This document shows positions 17,144 to 27,998 of a DNA stretch of 51,562 nt, piece by piece. The stretch is from NCBI GenBank assembly GCA_023269585.1, contig JAHFTC010000016.1:1-51562 (forward strand), given 5' to 3'. Under the pieces are notes generated by a model that saw only the letters and a list, made by a program, of their open reading frames with translations, was not told the DNA's origin and searched no databases. Made by a program: the position numbers and the translations under genes. This stretch comes from Opitutaceae bacterium (lineage in GTDB: Bacteria > Verrucomicrobiota > Verrucomicrobiia > Opitutales > Opitutaceae). Each line of letters opens with the position of its first letter. The stretch's first letter is position 1.

Positions 17144-17521
17144 ATGCCGCGGCACCCGCACCAGGCCCCCTCGCCTCCCGTCGTCCTCTACGACGGCGAT
17201 TGTCCGCTCTGCCAGCGCACCGTGCGTTTCGCCCGGCAACGCGATCGCCACGGCCGACTGCGTTTCCTCGCCCTGCAGTCGCCGCAGGCCCGCGCCCAGC
17301 TCGCGCGCCACGGGCTCCCGCCCGGCGACCTCGACTCCGTCGTGCTGATCGAAGCGGACCACCTCTCGCGCCGCTCGACCGCCGTCCTGCGCCTTTGTCG
17401 CCATCTTTCAATGCCATGGCCGCTGGCCGCGTGCGCCCTGCTCCTCCCACGCGCGCTCCGCGACCGTTGTTATGACTTCGTGGCGCGACGGCGCCGCCAG
17501 CTTGCGTTGGCCGACCGTTGA
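17144..17521 (+). CDS. DCC-family thiol-disulfide oxidoreductase-like protein (DUF393)
   Basis: This 125-residue protein has the family's defining motif YDGDCPLCQRTVRFARQRD near its N terminus. The two Cys are arranged CPLC, as in thioredoxin-like active sites. RLRFLALQSPQARAQL, DSVVLIEADHLSRRSTAVLR and a C-terminal RCYDFVARRR follow in normal order. The family is predicted to have a thioredoxin-like fold and redox activity; its substrates are not well established. ATG 17144 lies shortly before the conserved VVLYDGDC strand. The gene is monocistronic by spacing. Confidence 0.85.
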   Translation: MPRHPHQAPSPPVVLYDGDCPLCQRTVRFARQRDRHGRLRFLALQSPQARAQLARHGLPPGDLDSVVLIEADHLSRRSTAVLRLCRHLSMPWPLAACALLLPRALRDRCYDFVARRRRQLALADR

Positions 17522-17583
17522 GCGGGCGCCCCTGATCATCACGATGCGCTGACTGAGCTGCACAGGAGGTGAAGATTTCCGTG

Positions 17584-17638
17584 GGTAGGGCCGGCGCTCC
17601 GCGCCGGCCGCGGACGCCGGCGGAGCGGCGCCCCTACC
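17584..17638. repeat. Palindromic GGTAGGG...CCCTACC repeat
   Basis: A 55-base element bounded by GGTAGGG and CCCCTACC, made of two hairpins (GGCCGGCGC / GCGCCGGCC, then GCCGGCGGAGCGGC). A close relative lies at 29576-29629 and a looser one at 28997-29062. It lies between the DCC gene and the metallo-hydrolase gene. Confidence 0.75.
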
Positions 17639-17731
17639 AAGGCAAGCCCGATTGCATCGTGAGGATCCGGGAGGGCGCCGCGCCGCCCCTTCGCGCTGGC
17701 CTCGGGCGCGCTTCCCGCTTTCTTCGCGCCC

Positions 17732-18550
17732 ATGGTTCCGCTTCCCCTCGAAGACAATGCCGGCGATGTGATCGCCAAGGCCATGCGCGGCGCCGAGCTC
17801 TCCGACACCGCCCTCGGTCGCCTCGCCGGCCTCGAGCCCGAGGCCGTGCAAGCCGCCCGCAAGAACCAGGGCACCGAGGCCGCCCTCCGCGCCCTCGCCC
17901 CACACCTCCGCCTGCACGCCGACGCCCTCGTCGCCCTGTCCCGCGGCGCCTGGAAACCCCGGCCCGTATCCTTCCCCGACGGCTTCGCCATGGTCACCAC
18001 CTCGTTCGGCGACATGACCGTCAACGCCTACCTCGCCTGGGACCCGGCCACGCGACGCGCCGCCGTCTTCGATACCGGCGCCACCGCCGCCCCGCTGCTC
18101 AAATTAGTCCGCGACCGCGGCCTCGAGCTCGAGGCCGCCTTCCTCTCCCACACGCACCGCGACCACATCGCCGACCTCGTCTCCATTCTTCGGAGCCACC
18201 CCGTGCCGGTCTGGACCTCCGAGCGCGAGCCGCTCTCCGGCAGCCGCACCTTCGCCGAGGGCCACGGGTTCGAGCTCGGCTCGCTCCGGATCCGCGCGCT
18301 TTCGACCTGGGGCCACTCGCCCGGCGGCGCGACCTACGTCGTCGACGGCCTCGCGCACCCGCTGGCGATCGTCGGCGATTCGCTCTTCGCCTCCTCAATG
18401 GGCGGCGGCATGGAGTCCTACGAGGACGCCTACCGCAACAACGTCGACAAGATCCTCCGCCTGCCCCCCGCCACCGTGCTGGCCTGCGGCCATGGTCCGC
18501 TCACCACCGTCGGCGAGGAACTCGCGCACAACCCGTTCTTCGCGCATTGA
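17732..18550 (+). CDS. MBL-fold metallo-hydrolase with N-terminal helical region
   Basis: This 272-residue protein has a metallo-beta-lactamase fold. The zinc motif is SHTHRDH (HxHxDH); later ligands are His in STWGHSPGG, Asp in AIVGDSLFA and His in ACGHGPLTT. The first 70 residues (LSDTALGRLAGLEPEAVQAA) form a small helix-turn-helix-like unit, perhaps a fused regulatory or recognition domain. Closest in style are glyoxalase-II-like hydrolases, but the substrate cannot be read from sequence. ATG 17732 begins the helical region. An ABC ATPase gene follows after 130 bases containing an inverted-repeat element. Confidence 0.88.
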   Translation: MVPLPLEDNAGDVIAKAMRGAELSDTALGRLAGLEPEAVQAARKNQGTEAALRALAPHLRLHADALVALSRGAWKPRPVSFPDGFAMVTTSFGDMTVNAYLAWDPATRRAAVFDTGATAAPLLKLVRDRGLELEAAFLSHTHRDHIADLVSILRSHPVPVWTSEREPLSGSRTFAEGHGFELGSLRIRALSTWGHSPGGATYVVDGLAHPLAIVGDSLFASSMGGGMESYEDAYRNNVDKILRLPPATVLACGHGPLTTVGEELAHNPFFAH

Positions 18551-18564
18551 TCCGGTCCCGACCC

Positions 18565-18655
18565 GACAAAAGGTAACGAAGGAAACAAAGCCCGAATCCA
18601 AGATTAGCCGGGCTCGCCTCCGCTCCGTCCTTCGTGCCCTTCGTTATCTTCTGTC
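18565..18655. repeat. Inverted-repeat element, 26-bp imperfect arms
   Basis: Arms at 18565-18590 (GACAAAAGGTAACGAAGGAA...) and 18630-18655 (ending CCCTTCGTTATCTTCTGTC) pair imperfectly around a 39-base centre. The same arms, with a different 104-base centre, occur at 23877-24032. Both copies start within about 25 bases after a stop codon, so they may serve as terminators or be small mobile (MITE-like) elements. Confidence 0.75.
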
Positions 18656-18680
18656 GCTTTCCGATCCGAGGTTTTCCGGT

Positions 18681-21061
<2,381 letters not shown>

Positions 21062-21085
21062 GTCCGCCCCTCGTTTCGTTTCCGA

Positions 21086-21116
21086 GGCCGCGCCCCGCAC
21101 CGGGCGCGGCCTTTTT
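21086..21116 (+). terminator. Intrinsic terminator of gdhA
   Basis: A perfect 10-bp stem (GGCCGCGCCC / GGGCGCGGCC) with a 6-base loop is followed at once by TTTTT, 25 bases after the gdhA stop. Confidence 0.9.
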
Positions 21117-21295
21117 CCCTCTCTCCTTCCTCCGCCCTTCCGCCCCGCCGCCATTAGTGTCGAGTAGTGTCCATTAGTGGTTCCCCACTCCGTCTTCCAC
21201 CCGTCTCCCGTCCTTGGTTCTTGGCCCTCGGCCGTTGCTCGCAACGTTCCCACCGGCCACTGGCAACCGACCACCGGTCACCGTCCCTCCCGCCC

Positions 21296-23854
21296 ATGCC
21301 GCACTCCATCACCTTCACCACCGGCCTGCCCGGTCTCGACCAGGTTCTCCACGGCATCGAAGCCGGCGACAACGTCGTCTGGGAGGTGGACGCCCTCGAG
21401 GAATACCAGGAGCTCATCGGCCCCTACACGACCGCCGCGCGCCGCGCCGGCCGCCACCTCGTCTATTTCCGCTTCGCCCCCCACGCCGCCCTCGTGCCCG
21501 AGACCGCCGGCGCCGAGATCTGCCAGGTCGACCCCTCCAGCGGCTTCGAGACCTTCGTGCGCGAAGTCCACTCCGTGATCGAGCGCGTCGGCCGCGGCGC
21601 CGTCTACGTCTTCGACTGCCTCTCCCACCTCGCCGACATCTGGCGCTCCGACCAGAGCCTCGGCAACTTCTTCGTGCTCACCTGCCCGCGTCTCTTCGAT
21701 CTGGAGACAGTGACGTACTTCGGCCTCTTCCGCGACAAGCACTCGAGCTACGCGCTCGACCCGATCCGCAGCACGACCCAGTTCCTGCTCGATCTGTTCC
21801 GCCTCGACGGCCGCCTCTACGTGCGCCCGATCAAGGTCCAGCACCGCTCCCGCGAGGCGATGAACACCATCCACGTGCGCCAGGGCGACGCCTTCCTGCC
21901 GGTGAAGGAAAGCGCCGTGCTCGCGCAGATCCTCTCCCGCACCCAGTGGCCGCGGCTCCAGAGCGACCGCCGCTCCGGCTACTGGCGCAACCTCTTCCTC
22001 GAGGCCCACGGTGTGTCCGAGGATTTCAAGGCCGGCCGCTGCACGAAGGAACGCTACGACAAGATGCTCAGCCAAGTGCGCTGGTCGATGCGCGTCCACC
22101 GCTCCGGGATCGCCCCGCTGGTCGAGCGCTACCTCACCCTCGAGGACTTCCTCGCCATCCGCGACCGCATGATCGGCATCGGCTCCGTGGGCGGCAAAAC
22201 CCTCGGGATGCTCGTCGCCCGCGCCATCCTGCGCGAGCGCGACGCCGACCTCGCCGCCAAGCTCGAGGCCCACGACTCGTTCTTCGTCGGCGCCGAGGTC
22301 TTCATCACCTTCCTCGTCCAGAACAAGGTCTGGTGGCTGCGCGAGGCCCAGAAGAACGACGAGACCTTCCTCCAGGGCCTCGAGGAGGGCCGCCGCCACA
22401 TCATCCACGGCCGTTTCCCCAACCACATCCTCGAGCAGTTCCAGGGCATGATCGACTACTTCGGCGAGTCGCCCTACATCGTGCGCTCGTCTTCGATCCT
22501 CGAGGACGCCCGCGGCAACGCCTTCTCCGGCAAATACGAGAGCGTCTTCGTCGTGAACCGCGGCTCCCGCGAACAGCGCATGACCGCCCTCCTCAAGGCC
22601 GTGCGCACCGTCTACGCCAGCGTGCTCGACGAGGAGGCCCTCCGCTACCGCAAGCGCCGCGGCCTGCTCTACAGCGAGGAGCGCATGGCGCTGCTCATCA
22701 TGCGCGTCTCCGGTTCCCCCCACGGCCGTTACTACTACCCGCAGGCGGCCGGCGTCGGCCTCTCCTACAACCCCTTCGTCTGGCACCCCGACATCGAGCC
22801 GCAGGCCGGCGTCGTCCGCCTCGTCTTCGGCCTCGGCACCCGCGCCGTCGACCGCAGCGACGACGACTACACCCGCCTCGTCGCCCTCAACGCCCCCGGC
22901 CGCCGCCCCGAGGCCAGCTTCGACGACGCCCGCGAGCACTGCCAGCGCCGCATGGACTGCCTCGACCTCAAGGACGGCCAGTTCGTGTCGCTGGAGTTCC
23001 CCGAGGTCATCAAGGAGACCCCCGACTTCCCGCTCGACCTCTACCTCTCCTACACCGACGAGAACTACCCCTGGATCACCTTCGACCGGCTCCTCACCGA
23101 GACCAGCGTCGCCGCCGACCTGCGACGCATGCTCGCCCTCCTCGAGTCGGCCTACGAGCACCCCGTCGACGTCGAGTTCACCCTCAACTTCCTCGCCGAC
23201 GGCTCCTACCGCATCCACCTGCTCCAGTGCCGCACCTTCCAGATCCAGCGCGAGACCGGCACCATGCTGCCCTCCGAGCAGATCGAGCGGCAGCGCCTCC
23301 TCACCGCCAACGGCGCCGTCATCGGCGTGAGCCGCGAGCAGCCGCTCACGCGCCTCATCTACATCGTCACCGAGACGTACGCGAAACTCAACGACCAGGA
23401 CCGCTACGCCGTCGCGCGCCTCATCGGCCGCCTCAATCGCAAGCACCCCGAGGACGACCGCGGCCTCATGCTCATCGGCCCCGGCCGCTGGGGCACGCAC
23501 AGCCCGTCGCTCGGCATCCCCGTCTCCTTCGGCGAGATCAGCCGCGCCTCCGTCGTGTGCGAGATGGTCGAGATGCACGAGCGCCTCATCCCCGACGTGT
23601 CGCTCGGCACCCATTTCTTCAACGACATCGTCGAGCACGACATGCTCTACCTCGCGTATTTCCCCCGCAACACCGGCAACACCATCGACGGCGCCTGGTT
23701 CCGCAGCGCCCCCAACCGCCTGCTCGAGCTGGAGCCCGACGCCAAGGCCTTCGCCGACATCGTGCGCGTGATCGACTGCGCCGACATCCCCGGCCGCGTC
23801 TGGCTCCGCGCCGACGCCACCCAGCAGAGCTCGATCGTCTTCCGCACCGATTAG
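21296..23854 (+). CDS. KaiC/RecA-like + PEP-synthase-type ATP-binding domain protein
   Basis: This 852-residue protein has two parts. Residues 1-240 look like a KaiC/RecA-type ATPase (ITFTTGLPGLDQVLHGIEAGD, with Walker-B-like VYVFDCLS at 103-110). The Walker A lysine loop is absent: after GIEAGDN comes VVWEVDALEEY. From about 281, the nucleotide-binding domain of PEP synthase/PPDK follows (IGIGSVGGKTLGMLVARAIL; SPYIVRSSSILEDARGNAFS; LEFPEVIKETPDFPLDLYLS). The phosphohistidine and PEP-binding TIM-barrel domains are missing. It ends with GLMLIGPGRWGTHSPSLGIP. It may be an ATP-dependent phosphotransferase, but its substrate is unknown. ATG 21296 lies right at the KaiC-like start. Monocistronic. 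Confidence 0.85.
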   Translation: MPHSITFTTGLPGLDQVLHGIEAGDNVVWEVDALEEYQELIGPYTTAARRAGRHLVYFRFAPHAALVPETAGAEICQVDPSSGFETFVREVHSVIERVGRGAVYVFDCLSHLADIWRSDQSLGNFFVLTCPRLFDLETVTYFGLFRDKHSSYALDPIRSTTQFLLDLFRLDGRLYVRPIKVQHRSREAMNTIHVRQGDAFLPVKESAVLAQILSRTQWPRLQSDRRSGYWRNLFLEAHGVSEDFKAGRCTKERYDKMLSQVRWSMRVHRSGIAPLVERYLTLEDFLAIRDRMIGIGSVGGKTLGMLVARAILRERDADLAAKLEAHDSFFVGAEVFITFLVQNKVWWLREAQKNDETFLQGLEEGRRHIIHGRFPNHILEQFQGMIDYFGESPYIVRSSSILEDARGNAFSGKYESVFVVNRGSREQRMTALLKAVRTVYASVLDEEALRYRKRRGLLYSEERMALLIMRVSGSPHGRYYYPQAAGVGLSYNPFVWHPDIEPQAGVVRLVFGLGTRAVDRSDDDYTRLVALNAPGRRPEASFDDAREHCQRRMDCLDLKDGQFVSLEFPEVIKETPDFPLDLYLSYTDENYPWITFDRLLTETSVAADLRRMLALLESAYEHPVDVEFTLNFLADGSYRIHLLQCRTFQIQRETGTMLPSEQIERQRLLTANGAVIGVSREQPLTRLIYIVTETYAKLNDQDRYAVARLIGRLNRKHPEDDRGLMLIGPGRWGTHSPSLGIPVSFGEISRASVVCEMVEMHERLIPDVSLGTHFFNDIVEHDMLYLAYFPRNTGNTIDGAWFRSAPNRLLELEPDAKAFADIVRVIDCADIPGRVWLRADATQQSSIVFRTD

Positions 23855-23876
23855 CCCGGGAAGCGCAGCGGGAGCC

Positions 23877-24032
23877 GACAAAGGGCAACGAAGAGAACAA
23901 AGGAAGAGCACGTTTCGCTACGGAAGCTGCATCCATGATCCTCACCCCGCAGGTGAGCGAGGACTCCAGATGCACCTCGGCAGCCTTGTCCCGCTGTCCG
24001 GAACACCTTCGTTTTCTTCGTTACCTTCTGTC
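23877..24032. repeat. Inverted-repeat element, 26-bp imperfect arms (second copy)
   Basis: Arms at 23877-23902 (GACAAAGGGCAACGAAGAGA...) and 24007-24032 (ending TTCTTCGTTACCTTCTGTC) enclose 104 bases of unique sequence without a gene. The arms match those at 18565-18655. It begins 22 bases after the stop of the preceding gene. Confidence 0.75.
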
Positions 24033-24104
24033 GTCTCCGGAGTTTCGGATTAGGCCGGTGCGCCCAGCGCCACAGCGCAGCTCCTCCGCCCCCGGAAAAC
24101 ACAA

Positions 24105-24134
24105 CCGCCGCCGACCCTTTCGGATCGGCGGCGG
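24105..24134 (-). terminator. Probable terminator of tRNA-Gly
   Basis: A 10-bp perfect stem (CCGCCGCCGA / TCGGCGGCGG) with a 10-base loop begins 4 bases beyond the tRNA 3' end. On the transcribed strand it is followed by TTGTGTTTTCC. Confidence 0.6.
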
Positions 24135-24138
24135 AAAA

Positions 24139-24214
<76 letters not shown>

Positions 24215-24228
24215 AGGAATGAGGTGCG

Positions 24229-24258
24229 GAGTAAGGAGTCCGCCTCTGTCTCCGTCAA
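24229..24258 (-). promoter_or_regulatory. Possible sigma-70-type promoter of tRNA-Gly
   Basis: On the minus strand, TTGACG (24258-24253) is followed after 18 bases by TTACTC (24234-24229), which ends 14 bases before the tRNA 5' end. The -35 is good and the -10 weak. An A/T-rich run (TTTTTCAAAAAAG) lies just upstream and could act as an UP element. Confidence 0.4.
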
Positions 24259-24427
24259 CACGCTTTTTTGAAAAATCGCGCGGCCACTTTCCGCGCGATT
24301 TCCGCTCTGCAAATCCCGGCGCCGGCATCACCACCGCCCTGCCTTCCGCTCCCCCCATGCGACCGGTCGGAGACCGGCCACCAACCCCTGCGATTCGCCA
24401 CGGGTTCTCGGCGTCCACCGCTCCCCT

Positions 24428-24502
24428 CACGGTCCACGGTCCACAGTCTACGGTCCACCGTCCACCGTCCACCGTCTACTGTTCACGGTCCACCGTCCAC
24501 CG
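24428..24502. repeat. Short tandem repeat, period about 7 (CCGTCCA / CGGTCCA)
   Basis: About ten degenerate copies of a 7-base unit (CGGTCCA, CCGTCCA, CAGTCTA) run up to two bases before the stop codon of the TonB-like gene, on its 3' side. Such runs are prone to slippage. No coding role. Confidence 0.8.
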
Positions 24503-24503
24503 C

Positions 24504-25316
24504 TCACTCCTGCATCCGGAAATTGATCACATAGGTGCCGCTCTTTCCGCCGGGCACTGCACCGATGGAGCGGACCCTATGGAAGGCGTCGATCACCGAG
24601 TCGTCGTAGTCGGCGCTCCCCGACGTCTTCACGATCTTCACGGCCGAGATCGAGCCGTCGGCCGCGAGGTAGAACGAGACCCGCGCCACCAAGAGGTCGG
24701 CCACCGAATCGGGCATCTCGTGCGCCGCCTTCACCGCCGTGATCAGGCGGTTGAAGTAGGCGTCGAGCGCCGCGATCATGACCTTGGTGCCATTCGTGCC
24801 GCCGTCGTCGCCCCGCGGTCCCGCGGCCGACTGCATGAGGTCGTCGACGATCCCTTTGGCGTCGATGCCGGGCGCGGAACTCCGCGCGCTGCTGCGGACC
24901 TTCTGGTTCGACGCGAGCTGCTTGGAGTTCTGCTTCTGAAACTCGGCGTAGGATGTCGTCTTGTTGCGGGTCGATGCCGTGGTGGAAGTCGGCGTGCTCT
25001 TGGTGTCCTTCGCCCGCTGCGCGGCCGCCTTCGCCTCGGCCGCGGCGATCTCCTGCGCGGTCGGGATCTTCACCGCCTTCACCTTCGACTTCTTGAACTT
25101 CACGAGGGTGTCCTTCACGCCGGGATTCTTCGAGGGCGCGCCGGGCATTTCGAAATGGTCGCCGATCTCGATGTCCTCCGGGTTCACGAGATCGAACATC
25201 TGCGGATTGATTTCCGTCGCCTTCCGCACCCACAACGAGAACAGGACGATCGCGCCGATCACGACCGCATGGAATGCGGCCGAGAGGGCGAAGGCTCCGG
25301 GCGAGCTGGCGCGCAT
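24504..25316 (-). CDS. TonB-like energy transducer
   Basis: This 270-residue protein has one N-terminal membrane segment (about residues 10-33, AFALSAAFHAVVIGAIVLFS). A long periplasmic linker rich in Lys/Ala/Ser/Thr (AAAEAKAAAQRAKDTKSTPT) follows. The C-terminal domain is of TonB/TolA type (ARVSFYLAADGSISAVKIVK; YDDSVIDAFHRVRSIGAVPG). With ExbB and ExbD it would couple the proton gradient to outer-membrane transport, or act as TolA in envelope integrity. The sequence does not decide between these. ATG 25316 was chosen over GTG 25325. It is the third gene of the operon, 31 bases after exbD. Confidence 0.85.
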   Translation of the reverse strand: MRASSPGAFALSAAFHAVVIGAIVLFSLWVRKATEINPQMFDLVNPEDIEIGDHFEMPGAPSKNPGVKDTLVKFKKSKVKAVKIPTAQEIAAAEAKAAAQRAKDTKSTPTSTTASTRNKTTSYAEFQKQNSKQLASNQKVRSSARSSAPGIDAKGIVDDLMQSAAGPRGDDGGTNGTKVMIAALDAYFNRLITAVKAAHEMPDSVADLLVARVSFYLAADGSISAVKIVKTSGSADYDDSVIDAFHRVRSIGAVPGGKSGTYVINFRMQE

Positions 25317-25347
25317 GGTGGACACAGTGAGGTGCTCGGCGTCCCGT

Positions 25348-25770
25348 CTATTTCTCCTGCTGCGTATTGAGGCTTATCTTACTCAGGCCCGCCTTCTTCA
25401 CCTCGTCGAGCACGGCGACCACCTGCTGGTACTGCAGGCGGAAGTCGGCATCGATGAAGATCACCGGCGGCTTGGGGTTCTCGGCCATCGCTTGGAGGTT
25501 CACGCGGATCTGCGCCAGGCTGGTGCGGTTGTCGCCCCAGTAGTAGTTGCCGTTCCGATCCACCGCGATGCGCTGCGCCTGCTCCTTCGTCGGCTTCTCC
25601 GACTTCGAGCCCTGCACCGGCAACTCGAGCGGCAGCGACGACGACGACTGGATCAGCGGCGTGGCGATCATGAAGATGATCAACAGCGTGAAGCCGAGAT
25701 CGATGAGGTTCGTGACATTGAGCTCGGCCACCGGGGCCAGCTGCCGTTGCCTGTGGAAGGTGCGCGCCAT
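25348..25770 (-). CDS. exbD: ExbD/TolR-family biopolymer transport protein
   Basis: This 140-residue protein has a short cytoplasmic start, one membrane helix containing the proton-pathway aspartate (VTNLIDLGFTLLIIFMIATP) and a periplasmic domain (IFIDADFRLQYQQVVAVLDE). It works with ExbB as part of the stator-like complex. ATG 25770 is preceded by GAGGA with good spacing, one of the few clear ribosome-binding sites in the window. It begins 10 bases after the ExbB stop. Confidence 0.92.
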   Translation of the reverse strand: MARTFHRQRQLAPVAELNVTNLIDLGFTLLIIFMIATPLIQSSSSLPLELPVQGSKSEKPTKEQAQRIAVDRNGNYYWGDNRTSLAQIRVNLQAMAENPKPPVIFIDADFRLQYQQVVAVLDEVKKAGLSKISLNTQQEK

Positions 25771-25780
25771 GGCGGGGTCC

Positions 25781-26533
25781 TCATTCCTGCGCGGCCGGAA
25801 CACCCGGGCCGCTTGGCGCCGGACTGGTCGTCGCCTCGAGTTCGATCCGGTCGGCGAGGCTGCTCGCGTAGCTCTCGATCTCCATGATCAGCACCTTCAC
25901 GCGCGTGAGCAGGTAGTTGTAGCCGAAAACCGACGGGATCGCCACGATCAGGCCGGCCACCGTCGTGAGCAACGCCGCCGCCACACCCGGCGCCAGGGTC
26001 TGGATCGACGCCGACTGCTGCATCGCCACCGCACTGAACGCCACCATCACGCCCCACACCGTGCCGAGCAGGCCGAGGAACGGCGCGCCCGAGACGATCG
26101 AGGCGAGGAAGATCATGCTGGATTCGTAGCGTAGCGTCTGGCGCGCAAGCGCGCGCTGGATGGCGTTCTCCGCCTGCTCGAGGCACGACCGCGCATTCTG
26201 CTCGCCGCGCTCGCGCCCGATCTGCGCGGCGCGCTCGTGGGCCTCCAGCGCGTCGGCAAACAGATCGCCGTAGGGGATCGCGCGTTTCGCCCGGAAGGTC
26301 GGCGGCGCCTCGAAGACCCGGCGTTGGTCCCGCAAATGGTATTCAAAAGCCTCGTTGAGCACCCTGAGCTTCTTGAGCTCGAAGTGCTTCCCCAGCATCA
26401 GCGACCACGCGAAGATGCTGAAGACCGCCAGCAACCCCGTGATGGCCTGGCCGACCAGGTCGGACTGGAGGAACACCTCGACGAGGTTGATGTTGGCGAG
26501 CAGACTAAAACCAGCGGAAAGAGGGACTGACAT
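25781..26533 (-). CDS. exbB: ExbB/TolQ-family (MotA-like) proton channel protein
   Basis: This 250-residue protein has three membrane helices: about residues 30-50 (AITGLLAVFSIFAWSLML), 140-170 (SSMIFLASIVSGAPFLGLLG) and 185-210 (LAPGVAAALLTTVAGLIVAI). It carries the family signature FLGLLGTVWGVMVAF. A cytoplasmic loop lies between helices 1 and 2. It forms the pentameric channel of the Exb/Tol motor with ExbD. ATG 26533 was chosen because upstream codons of the longer open frame are Pro/Arg/Gly-rich repeat DNA. It is the first gene of the exbB-exbD-tonB-like operon. Confidence 0.93.
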   Translation of the reverse strand: MSVPLSAGFSLLANINLVEVFLQSDLVGQAITGLLAVFSIFAWSLMLGKHFELKKLRVLNEAFEYHLRDQRRVFEAPPTFRAKRAIPYGDLFADALEAHERAAQIGRERGEQNARSCLEQAENAIQRALARQTLRYESSMIFLASIVSGAPFLGLLGTVWGVMVAFSAVAMQQSASIQTLAPGVAAALLTTVAGLIVAIPSVFGYNYLLTRVKVLIMEIESYASSLADRIELEATTSPAPSGPGVPAAQE

Positions 26534-26836
26534 CGGACTCGCAGTGTTGGGCGGTCGGCCGCGGCGCTTCAATGGAATTTCCCCCGAAAAAACGCGCGCG
26601 GTCCAGGCCCGCCGCGTACTCCAGTTTCCAGCAGAGCAGCCCTCGCGCCCCAACTCCACCGCCCCAACTCCACCGCCCCGGCTCACCCCTCGCGCGCCAA
26701 CTCCACCGCACCCTCGCCGCCCCGGGAGCCCCGCCCCCGTCGCCGCCCCGGCTCCACCCTCCCCCCTCACCAGCCCCGGCTCCACCTCTCGCGCGCCCCG
26801 CCCCCTCCTCGGCCCGGGCGAGCCGTCCTCGCCGCC

Positions 26837-26871
26837 CCACCAGCCCCACCAGCCCCACCAGCCCCGCCAGC
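26837..26871. repeat. Tandem repeat of a 9-base unit (CCCCACCAG)
   Basis: About four near-perfect copies of a 9-base unit lie just left of the A+T-rich inverted repeat. No protein is inferred. Confidence 0.75.
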
Positions 26872-26876
26872 CGCAT

Positions 26877-26958
26877 CTTGTAATACAATAGAGTACAAAT
26901 TCGCGGCCGGGAACGGGGGGGCGGGGGAATGGCGGCTTGTACTCTATTGTATTACAAG
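26877..26958. repeat. Perfect A+T-rich inverted repeat, 22-bp arms
   Basis: Arm 26877-26898 (CTTGTAATACAATAGAGTAC + AA) and arm 26937-26958 are perfect reverse complements, separated by 38 G-rich bases. Each arm is also an imperfect palindrome (TTGTA...TACAA). The arms stand out against the GC-rich background. They could be a double operator for the divergent exbB/tmk region, or the ends of a very small mobile element. Confidence 0.85.
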
Positions 26959-27362
26959 TACCGGAGAGGCGCAGCGGGGAAAGGAGGACGGAAGCCAGTG
27001 GCATCCTTGCGCCCGCGACACCCGCGGGACCGGTCGCCCGCCTCACCCACGGGAGCGTGGGAGGCTGGTCCCCTTCAGGCCCGCGAGCGCGGGGAGCTAG
27101 CGATGCCCTCTGGAGCGTCCTGCGAGTGGTCCCCTTCACCCCTGGGAGCGCTGGTGGTCCCCGCTCCGCGATCACCCCGTCGCGGTGGTCGTCCCCGCTG
27201 CGCGACCGCCCCGTCGCGGTGTCGTCCCGACCGAAGAGCAGCACCGGCACGATCCGCCACGGAGGGACCCGCCGGGCCCTGGCGTTTTCCGTTGCCGCGC
27301 GTTTTCACCGGCCTTTCCCTCGTCGCCCTGCAACCCGCTCCCCTTTCCCACCCGACCCACTC

Positions 27363-27998
27363 GTGAACCTGCGCGGCAAATTCATCACCTTCGAGGGCTC
27401 CGAGGGCAGCGGCAAGAGCACCCAGATCGAGCGCCTCGTCACCCGCCTGCGCGAGGCCGGCCTGGAAACCTTCGTCACCCGCGAACCGGGCGGCACCGAG
27501 CTCGGCGAGGAGATCCGCCACCTGCTCCTGCACCACCGCGCCGGCGGCGCCATGGCCGCCGAGACCGAACTGCTCCTCTTCGCCGCCGCCCGCGCCCAAC
27601 TCGTGCGCGAACGCATCGCGCCGGCCCTCGCCGCCGGCCAGGTCGTCATCAGCGACCGTTTCCACGATTCCACCACGGTGTACCAGGGCGCCGCGCGCCG
27701 CCTCGCCCCCGAGGCCGTCGCGCGCATCAACCACTTTGCCGTCGGCCCCCACCTGCCCGACCTCACCTTCCTGCTCGATGTGCCCGTCGAGGTGAGCCAC
27801 GCCCGCGTCCGCGGCCGGGGCGACGGCCGGCCCGACCGCATCGAACGCGAGTCCACCGAGTTCTTCACCCGCGTGCGCGACGGCTACCTCGCCCTCGCCC
27901 AGGCCGAATCCCGCCGCATCGCCGTCATCGACAGCACGCAACCTGTCGACGCGGTCGCGGCCCTCATCTGGCAAACCGTCCATGAACGCCTGGCCTGA
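27363..27998 (+). CDS. tmk: Thymidylate kinase
   Basis: This 211-residue enzyme phosphorylates dTMP to dTDP. The P-loop is FEGSEGSGKST. The substrate-binding DR-type motif is VTREPGGTELGEEIR. VISDRFHDSTTVYQGAAR is the conserved DRY-like region, and LTFLLDVP is the following strand. Length fits the family. The start is a GTG at 27363 (VNLRGKFITFEG); no ATG lies near, and upstream codons are repeat-like. The last 17 bases overlap holB, so the two are co-translated. Confidence 0.95.
   Translation: MNLRGKFITFEGSEGSGKSTQIERLVTRLREAGLETFVTREPGGTELGEEIRHLLLHHRAGGAMAAETELLLFAAARAQLVRERIAPALAAGQVVISDRFHDSTTVYQGAARRLAPEAVARINHFAVGPHLPDLTFLLDVPVEVSHARVRGRGDGRPDRIERESTEFFTRVRDGYLALAQAESRRIAVIDSTQPVDAVAALIWQTVHERLA

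Larger units (their letters stand above)
26534..27362. other. Long gene-free divergent region
   Basis: These 829 bases separate the Exb operon from tmk. From 26650 to 26870 the sequence is C-rich with simple repeats (CAACTCCACCGCCC units). From about 27000 to 27250 there are short hairpins of the type CACCCACGGGAGCGTGGG and repeated GGTCCCCTTC words. Open frames exist on both strands, but the compositions are those of repeats. An A+T-rich inverted repeat at 26877-26958 is the clearest structural feature. Confidence 0.6.

Noticed and set aside
21278..23911. Minus-strand open frame of 877 codons opposite the KaiC/PEP-synthase-like gene
   Set aside because: Composition is dominated by Glu/Gly/Ala/Val from reversed codons, and no motifs are present; the plus-strand protein has clear domains.
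26534..27362. Extended N termini for ExbB and thymidylate kinase
   Set aside because: The extra residues are Pro/Arg/Gly-rich products of simple repeats; both families start cleanly at 26533 and 27363.
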